DNA of 64,000 nucleotides, taken from positions 186,001 to 250,000 of the forward strand of contig NZ_FNHF01000004.1 of NCBI RefSeq assembly GCF_900103695.1, written 5' to 3'. Shown in pieces: positions 58,868-64,000 of the stretch. The DNA is from Sediminibacillus halophilus. GTDB lineage: Bacteria; Bacillota; Bacilli; Bacillales; Amphibacillaceae. Under the pieces are notes generated by a model. That model was not told where the DNA came from and did no database searches. It saw only the letters and a list, made by a program, of their open reading frames with translations. Position 1 is the first letter of the stretch; every line of letters starts with the position of its first letter. The translations under genes and the position numbers were made by a program.

Positions 58868-58905
58868 AAAAAAGCATTCGATTGTAAAATCGAATGCTTT
58901 TTTTA
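58868..58905. terminator. Bidirectional terminator
   Basis: Perfect stem AAAAGCATTCGATT with its complement, 4-nt loop, and T runs on both sides, after the YfkD-like gene. Confidence 0.9.
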
Positions 58906-59089
58906 AAAGATAATGGCTTGCGGGGTTAAACCTAGACACTTGCGCTTTTGGCTGGAATGGGTGCTTTATCAAGATTGAAAGAAAATTTGGGCCGGTGTAG
59001 CTGCCAATATAATTTGGATAAGAAGATCCAATCCAGAAGAGAACGTGACCGGCACCAAAAGGAAGAAGAGTTATTTTTCAATGGAGAGA

Positions 59090-59959
59090 TCAACTGGAAT
59101 GTTGATCTTCTGGACGGTTGCGATAATTGATTTGCTGTTCGGCCATCATGATGCCGTTCTCGTACATTGTTTCTGCAAGGATCCGGCGGGTTTCTTTGGC
59201 GGCAGTAAAATAAAGCAGGTCATTGCATAAACCAGTGACCGTGTACTGATAGCCGTGGAATTGGTCATTCAGCGATGACATGCCATACAACTGGAACGGT
59301 TCAATTGGATTTCCTGTCAGGTCTTTCTTCAAATAAGCATCAAGCTCTGTATTGAGCCGCTCTACGGTATCTTCCAACAGCGCGAAAATCTTTTTAGGAT
59401 CTTCATAAAAACTGACGCTGACATTTTCGATTACCCGCATTTCTTCCATATTGTAATTTTCAATCGTACGAATTTGGCCATTACCGATGGTGGTGAGCTT
59501 TCCTGACCATTGGCGCACCTTTAAAAAACGCAGCCCGATTTCTTCGACCAACCCTTCATAGGTATCATTGACCTTGACCCAATCTCCTTTTTCAAGTTGT
59601 CTTTCATAGAGAAGAAACATGCCGGCTAGCAGGTCTTTAACCAAGCTTTGGGCACCGAAACCAACGATAATTCCAAGGACCCCTGCTCCGGCAAGGATAT
59701 TGCCTGCATGGATGCCGAATAAGCCAAGGACATAAACGATAAAGCCGAAGGTGGCAATATACTTGATCAACGAGTTCAGCATCGATTCGATTGTTTTTTC
59801 TTTCTTTTCTTCGATAAAACTGGTCCTTTTGAAGAAGGAATGAATAATCCTCCGTAAAATGACGACTAATAGGAACGTAAGGATGCCACCGATGACAATA
59901 TGTGTGACCGGATGATCCCAAAATTTTTCAAAGTAGTCCCAAATATCTCGAATTGACAT
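59090..59959 (-). CDS. yfkC: Small-conductance mechanosensitive channel (MscS), YfkC-like
   Basis: A 289-residue MscS-family channel: three membrane helices (about 18-40, 60-82, 88-115), with the pore helix AGAGVLGIIVGFGAQSLVKD, followed by the cytoplasmic beta and alpha/beta domains. It opens on membrane tension and releases solutes after hypo-osmotic shock. ATG 59959 has GGAGGTATC before it. With EctD and OtsA in the same window it fits an osmotically challenged host. Confidence 0.9.
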   Translation of the reverse strand: MSIRDIWDYFEKFWDHPVTHIVIGGILTFLLVVILRRIIHSFFKRTSFIEEKKEKTIESMLNSLIKYIATFGFIVYVLGLFGIHAGNILAGAGVLGIIVGFGAQSLVKDLLAGMFLLYERQLEKGDWVKVNDTYEGLVEEIGLRFLKVRQWSGKLTTIGNGQIRTIENYNMEEMRVIENVSVSFYEDPKKIFALLEDTVERLNTELDAYLKKDLTGNPIEPFQLYGMSSLNDQFHGYQYTVTGLCNDLLYFTAAKETRRILAETMYENGIMMAEQQINYRNRPEDQHSS

Positions 59960-60134
59960 AGCAGATACCTCCACGATTTGCTTAAAGGGTATTATAGCAT
60001 GTTCACGGGGTCAGTTTAAGTCCAGACCTTGTGAGAAGTGGACATGCTGTCCGTTTTCCGTTAGGATAGGAAGGGCTTTTAGATAGTGTGATAAACAAGA
60101 CTGTGAGCGTCACGTAGAAGGAGGAGCGGCTTAG

Positions 60135-60284
60135 ATGGCAGACCAGGAAAAAATAGAACAACTGAAGGTTCACTTAGCAGGCTTTATGACTCGCTTGGAA
60201 AACATGGATCCGGAAGAAACGTCGATCGAAGACATCGATCAACTAATCAGTATTTTGGACAAGATGGAGACAAGTTTAAAATGA
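60135..60284 (+). CDS. yfkK: SE1561/YfkK family small protein
   Basis: A 49-residue acidic helical protein. The C-terminal half DPEETSIEDIDQLISILDKM is the conserved part of the SE1561 family (YfkK in B. subtilis). Function is unknown. AAGGAGGAGCGG lies before ATG 60135. Hairpin with T run follows. Confidence 0.8.
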   Translation: MADQEKIEQLKVHLAGFMTRLENMDPEETSIEDIDQLISILDKMETSLK

Positions 60285-60297
60285 TTTTTTGCAAATG

Positions 60298-60330
60298 CCG
60301 GCAATTTTCGATTGTCGGTTGATTTTTTTA
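60298..60330 (+). terminator. Terminator of the yfkK-like gene
   Basis: CCGGCAAT pairs with ATTGTCGG (one G-T pair), followed by TTGATTTTTTT. Confidence 0.7.
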
Positions 60331-60346
60331 AAACAACCCTTTACTA

Positions 60347-60378
60347 TGGTAAAGTGGTAAAGTGGTAAAGTGATAAAG
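60347..60378 (+). repeat. Four tandem 8-bp units
   Basis: TGGTAAAG three times in a row, then TGATAAAG, ending 35 bases before the antiporter start codon. The run lies where a promoter would be and could change length by slippage. Confidence 0.8.
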
Positions 60379-60413
60379 AAACATGTTCTTTTTGAGAGGA
60401 GTATAGATTTCGT

Positions 60414-61715
60414 ATGTGGATTGTTATTATTTCCGTATTAGTCATGACCGTACTTAGTCTTTTGCGGGTGAATGTCATCATAGCGATTATCGCAGCGGCG
60501 CTCACTGCTGGATTGATGGCCGGATTATCACCGACCGAAGCGGTCGAGCTGCTGGTCAACGGAATGGGAGATCAGGCAAATACTGCGCTGAGTTATGTTC
60601 TGCTTGGAGCATTTGCAGTCGCTATCAGCTATACAGGCATCACCAGCCTGCTGGTGAATTACCTGGTCAGAGCTTTGACGGGCAAAAAAACGATGATGTT
60701 GTTGGCGATTGCCGGGATTGCTTCGCTATCACAAAACTTGGTCCCTGTGCACATTGCCTTCATTCCGATTTTAATTCCGCCATTATTGAAATTATTCGAT
60801 AAAATGAAAATGGATCGCCGGGGAGTAGCAACGGCACTGACATTCGGTTTGAAAGCACCGTATATCATGATTCCTGCCGGCTTCGGCATCTTGTTCCATC
60901 GCACGATTGTCGATGGAATGGCCAGCAATGGCAGCGAATTGACGATGAATCAGGCTGCCTTGGCGATGTTGATTCCGGGTTCCGGTATGATTGTCGGGCT
61001 GTTGATCGCTGTGTTCATCACATATCGCAAACCGAAAGAGCCGATTGGAACCGGCGCAGAAACCGATGTGGAAGAAGAAATGGGTCAGACGGTTACCTTT
61101 AACAAGAACCATTTTTTCACCCTCGTAGCAATTGTGGCAGCGTTGATCGTGCAGATTGTGACAGACAACCTGATTATCGGTGCGCTGACAGGGCTTGTGT
61201 TAATGTTCGCCTTCCTTGTCGTTCCTTTTAAGCAAGGAGATAGTATTATCAGTGAAGGAGTTGCGATGATGGGTACCATTGCCTTCGTGATGCTCGTCGC
61301 TGCGGGTTATGGAAATATCTTAAAGGAGACAGATGCTGTCACAGGAATGGTGGAAGCTTCCTCCAGTGTGCTTGGGGATAATAAAGTGATCATCGCATTT
61401 GTTTTGTTGTTGGTCGGTTTGTTTGTCACCATGGGGATCGGTTCTTCCTTTGGTACTGTACCGATTTTGGCAGCTTTGTATGTACCGATTTGTCTGGCGG
61501 CAGGCTTTTCGCCAATGGCTACGGCAGCATTAATCGGGACTGCCGGAGCATTAGGTGATGCGGGTTCACCCGCTTCCGACAGTACGCTCGGACCTACGGC
61601 GGGTCTCAACGCGGACGGCAAGCATAATCATATTTGGGATACCTGTGTTCCAACCTTTATTCATTACAATATTCCATTATTTATTTTTGGCTGGATTGCA
61701 GCGGTTATCCTGTAG
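60414..61715 (+). CDS. Na+/H+ antiporter family protein (NhaC-like)
   Basis: A 433-residue membrane protein with about 11-12 helices. The Na_H_antiport_2 N-terminus is followed by an NhaC-type domain; LGDAGSPASDSTLGPTAGLN near 385 is the conserved helix-break motif of the ion site. It may exchange sodium for protons, or an organic anion in related carriers. GAGGAG lies 12 bases before the ATG, a little far. An 8-bp tandem repeat lies upstream. Confidence 0.85.
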   Translation: MWIVIISVLVMTVLSLLRVNVIIAIIAAALTAGLMAGLSPTEAVELLVNGMGDQANTALSYVLLGAFAVAISYTGITSLLVNYLVRALTGKKTMMLLAIAGIASLSQNLVPVHIAFIPILIPPLLKLFDKMKMDRRGVATALTFGLKAPYIMIPAGFGILFHRTIVDGMASNGSELTMNQAALAMLIPGSGMIVGLLIAVFITYRKPKEPIGTGAETDVEEEMGQTVTFNKNHFFTLVAIVAALIVQIVTDNLIIGALTGLVLMFAFLVVPFKQGDSIISEGVAMMGTIAFVMLVAAGYGNILKETDAVTGMVEASSSVLGDNKVIIAFVLLLVGLFVTMGIGSSFGTVPILAALYVPICLAAGFSPMATAALIGTAGALGDAGSPASDSTLGPTAGLNADGKHNHIWDTCVPTFIHYNIPLFIFGWIAAVIL

Positions 61716-61724
61716 ATTTTGCCG

Positions 61725-61762
61725 AAAGCGGCTGTTTCTTCATTGGGACGGCCGCTTTTTTT
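61725..61762 (+). terminator. Terminator of the antiporter gene
   Basis: AAAGCGGC and GCCGCTTT pair (with an inner GT/AC), followed by seven T residues. Confidence 0.85.
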
Positions 61763-61853
61763 GTCATGGCGATGGAAATTTTTGCGTCAGTATTTTCTGC
61801 ATAATCTTTCTGCCCAAAGAAAAAATAAGCGAAAAAGAATCTGGGTGAACCAC

Positions 61854-62645
61854 ATGAATAAATTATATTGGCTCATGCTTGCTGTACTACTGTTTGGGGC
61901 AGTTGCAATACCGTCAGGAAATCAGGTTGAAGGGTATGGCTGGGGATATAAGAAAAATAGCAACCACCAGCCGCCTGAAGTAGGAAAATATGACACCATT
62001 CTAGAAAATAATGGCGGTTACTATCTCGATAAGTCTGGAGAAAAGGTGATTTACTTAACCTTTGATAACGGCTATGAACAAGGGTATACCGGTAAAATAC
62101 TCGACGTTCTGAAGAAAAAGGATGTCCCGGCTGCCTTTTTTGTGACGGGACACTATGTCGACAGCAGTCCGGAATTAGTGAAAAGGATGGTGAATGAGGG
62201 TCATATTGTCGGCAATCACTCGTACCATCATCCGGATTTCACCAAGTTATCGAAACGAAAAATGAAAGAAGAGCTGGACAAGCTCCAATCTGCCGTGGCG
62301 AAAATCAGCGACCAAAAAACCATGCAATATGTCCGGCCGCCAAAAGGAACTTTTACCGAACAGTCGATCAAATGGGCGAACGAACTTGGCTATATCCACA
62401 TGTTCTGGTCACTGGCCTTTGTTGATTGGAACACGAACAGTCAAAAGGGCTGGCAATCTGCCTACCAACAGGTGATTGACCAAGTTCATCCTGGTGCAGT
62501 CATTTTGCTTCATACGGTATCGGAGGATAATGCAGAAGCACTGGAGTACCTGATCGATGATATGCGTAAGCAAGGTTACACCTTTAAAAGCTTGGATGAC
62601 CTGGTCATGAAGGATTTACTGCCGCGACCGTTTTACCAGTTATAA
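61854..62645 (+). CDS. pdaA: Peptidoglycan N-acetylmuramic acid deacetylase PdaA
   Basis: A 263-residue secreted polysaccharide deacetylase, the same length as B. subtilis PdaA. A signal peptide (about 1-25) is followed by the NodB domain: YLTFDNGYEQGYT with catalytic Asp, HIVGNHSYHHPDF with the two zinc His residues, RPPKGTF, FWSLAFVDW and the final HTVSEDN. PdaA deacetylates MurNAc so that muramic delta-lactam can form in the spore cortex, which is needed for germination. This is strong evidence for sporulation. ATG 61854 follows GGGTGA. Confidence 0.95.
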   Translation: MNKLYWLMLAVLLFGAVAIPSGNQVEGYGWGYKKNSNHQPPEVGKYDTILENNGGYYLDKSGEKVIYLTFDNGYEQGYTGKILDVLKKKDVPAAFFVTGHYVDSSPELVKRMVNEGHIVGNHSYHHPDFTKLSKRKMKEELDKLQSAVAKISDQKTMQYVRPPKGTFTEQSIKWANELGYIHMFWSLAFVDWNTNSQKGWQSAYQQVIDQVHPGAVILLHTVSEDNAEALEYLIDDMRKQGYTFKSLDDLVMKDLLPRPFYQL

Positions 62646-62651
62646 TGCTGC

Positions 62652-62686
62652 AATCCGCTTTTCCATTTGGAGGGGCGGATTTTTTG
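62652..62686 (+). terminator. Terminator of pdaA
   Basis: AATCCGC...TCC pairs with GGA...GCGGATT, followed by TTTTT. Confidence 0.75.
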
Positions 62687-62938
62687 TGGGATAGGGGAGT
62701 GCATGTTTGCGATTCTTGTTCCACCCAGGAGTAAATTGTTGCCAAGGGGAAAATATTCGGTAAGGAAGTATCAGTGCAACTATAACTTAGTTTTTGTTAG
62801 AAGGCTGGCCAATCAGCAGCTTTCTTTATCGTGGTGAGCAACACTCCTTCACTTTTTCTTGTGAAAAGGAAAAACTGTCAGGGATTAAGTTTTCTACTAT
62901 AATAGAAGCAGACAGAAAAGAGGCGGGAGGCGGAAAAT

Positions 62939-63325
62939 GTGCTGCATCATGTGGAAATAAACGTGACAGATATAGATGCGAGCCGCAAGTTTTGGGGCTG
63001 GTTGTTGGAGGAATTGGGTTATAACCTTTATCAGGAGTGGGAGAATGGTTTTAGTTATAAGGAAAACCACACCTATTTGGTGTTTGTACAGGTCGAGGAA
63101 CGGTTTCGGGCTGCGGGCTATCATCGAAGCAGGGTAGGTTTAAATCATCTTGCGTTTCATGCTGAATCGAGAAAACATGTCGATAGGATGACAGAAAAGC
63201 TGAAAGGGCGGCAGGTGCCAATTCTTTACCAGGACAGACATCCATTTGCCGGTGGGAAAGACTATTATGCCGTGTTTTTTGAGGATCCCGACCGGATAAA
63301 GGTAGAGCTTGCAGCACCTGAATAA
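62939..63325 (+). CDS. VOC-family (glyoxalase-like) protein
   Basis: A 128-residue protein with two beta-alpha-beta-beta-beta units. LHHVEINVTDIDASRKFWGW, NHLAFHAES and FFEDPDRIKVEL are the usual metal-ligand regions (His, His, Glu). Members include glyoxalase I, dioxygenases and thiol transferases for antibiotics such as fosfomycin; the substrate is unknown. GTG 62939 follows GGGAGG. The next gene is a DNA glycosylase. Confidence 0.8.
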   Translation: MLHHVEINVTDIDASRKFWGWLLEELGYNLYQEWENGFSYKENHTYLVFVQVEERFRAAGYHRSRVGLNHLAFHAESRKHVDRMTEKLKGRQVPILYQDRHPFAGGKDYYAVFFEDPDRIKVELAAPE

Positions 63326-63345
63326 ATCAATAAGGGGGCATGTAA

Positions 63346-64000
63346 ATGTGGAAAGAGACCATTACACTGGATACAATGTATGATTTTGATTATTCCTTAC
63401 AACGGTTGCAGATGGATCCACTGCTATTCGTAGACCGTAACCAGCGCAGCGTGGACGTTCCTTTGAAAACGGAGGACGGCAGAAGGCACAAGGTAACGGT
63501 CAGAGCGAAGGGGAATACGCCGCATCCGGTTTTTGAAGTATCGGGTGACCACGAGGATGATAAGTCGGAATTATTAAAACAAACGTTTGATCTATTTCAG
63601 TGGGAGAAGGATTTGACCATAGTCAACGAGCATTTTACCGGCACAAATTTAGAACAGCTTTTTTATGCCCATCCGGGGACGCCGATTGTACGGGACTTTG
63701 ATTTGTATTTTTCTCTGATGAAAGGGATTATCCACCAACAATTGAATATGAAATTCGCCTATACATTGAGCACCCGATTTGTCGAAGCCTATGGTGCTTT
63801 TCTGGATGGTGTCTGGTTTTATCCGGAACCGGAAGATATCGCCGAGCTTCCTTATGAAGATCTACGGAGGATGCAGTTCAGCCAGCGGAAAGCGGAATAC
63901 GTGATTGATACCTCGAAAAAAATTGCCGAAGGGGAGATTGATTTAACAGCACTTGCTGTTCAGTCGGACAAACATATCATTGACCAATTGGTGAAAATCA
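63346..64000 (+). CDS. DNA-3-methyladenine glycosylase family protein (3' truncated by the window)
   Basis: 218 codons are visible. The N-terminal domain is followed by SLMKGIIHQQLNMKFAYTLS near 128-147 and later YEDLRRMQFSQRKAEYVIDTS, both typical of AlkA-like glycosylases before the helix-hairpin-helix and catalytic Asp, which lie beyond the window end. It should excise alkylated purines. AAGGGGGCATG precedes the ATG. YfjP is the likely B. subtilis relative, also located near pdaA. Confidence 0.85.
   Translation, partial: MWKETITLDTMYDFDYSLQRLQMDPLLFVDRNQRSVDVPLKTEDGRRHKVTVRAKGNTPHPVFEVSGDHEDDKSELLKQTFDLFQWEKDLTIVNEHFTGTNLEQLFYAHPGTPIVRDFDLYFSLMKGIIHQQLNMKFAYTLSTRFVEAYGAFLDGVWFYPEPEDIAELPYEDLRRMQFSQRKAEYVIDTSKKIAEGEIDLTALAVQSDKHIIDQLVKI

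Overview
The window looks like chromosomal DNA of a Gram-positive, low-to-mid-GC, probably salt-tolerant endospore former of the Bacillaceae. Evidence: near-consensus AGGAGG ribosome binding sites; Sda, a SinR/SinI pair, a tasA-tapA-sipW matrix cluster, MreBH, PdaA and YfkD; and an ectoine hydroxylase with trehalose-6-phosphate synthase, which points to osmotic stress. I do not assign a genus. No rRNA, tRNA, CRISPR array, prophage or intact insertion sequence was seen.

Layout. 1-7.5 kb: tail of an unknown gene, a yoaS-yozG-yoaT-like trio, two chemoreceptors flanking a ketopantoate-reductase-family gene. 7.5-13.3 kb: the most unusual segment. A minus-strand unit encodes an NprR/PlcR-like HTH-TPR regulator, a 37-residue secreted pro-peptide and a lipoprotein. 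A divergent plus-strand operon encodes a 52-residue four-cysteine leaderless-looking peptide, two membrane-anchored thioredoxin-fold proteins, an ABC exporter and a MauE-like membrane redox protein. I read this as a peptide-pheromone-controlled system that makes and exports a disulfide-containing peptide; this is inference. 13.3-19.3 kb: small genes, an LCP cell-wall ligase, otsA, galU and a small kinase. 19.5-30.4 kb: a zinc-finger/DUF4179 membrane protein, PEP carboxylase, an SMP-30 hydrolase, an SwrC-like RND pump, EctD and a small Xre regulator. 30.5-31.2 kb: sda with DnaA-box-like sites, and a candidate 277-nt non-coding RNA on the opposite strand. 31.7-34.2 kb: a Cof-type phosphatase, a 121-bp direct repeat, an adenylyltransferase-like gene and a YdcF-like gene.

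34.3-38.2 kb: biofilm region. sinR and sinI (in reversed order relative to Bacillus subtilis) lie divergent from tasA-tapA-sipW plus a wall-anchored TasA-like protein, with SinR-box-like sites in the shared intergenic region. 38.3-50.5 kb: small conserved genes, a DNA glycosylase lacking the usual iron-sulfur cysteines, a MurE paralogue, MreBH, an SRAP protein, a PAS-GGDEF-EAL protein and a sodium:alanine symporter. 50.8-64 kb: a block matching the gene content of the B. subtilis yfj-yfk region (YfkJ, YfkI, YfkH, YfkF, YfkD, YfkC, YfkK, PdaA, YfjP-like), interrupted by a polar amino acid transporter pair, ribokinase, an OsmC protein, a YczE-like protein and a Na+/H+ antiporter.

Two dispersed repeat families run through intergenic DNA: short GGGGTCAGTCCCC palindromes (about 15 copies, several as inverted pairs), and the 121-bp element present twice in tandem. 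Gene identities rest on reading the translated sequence and on remembered family features; no database search was run.
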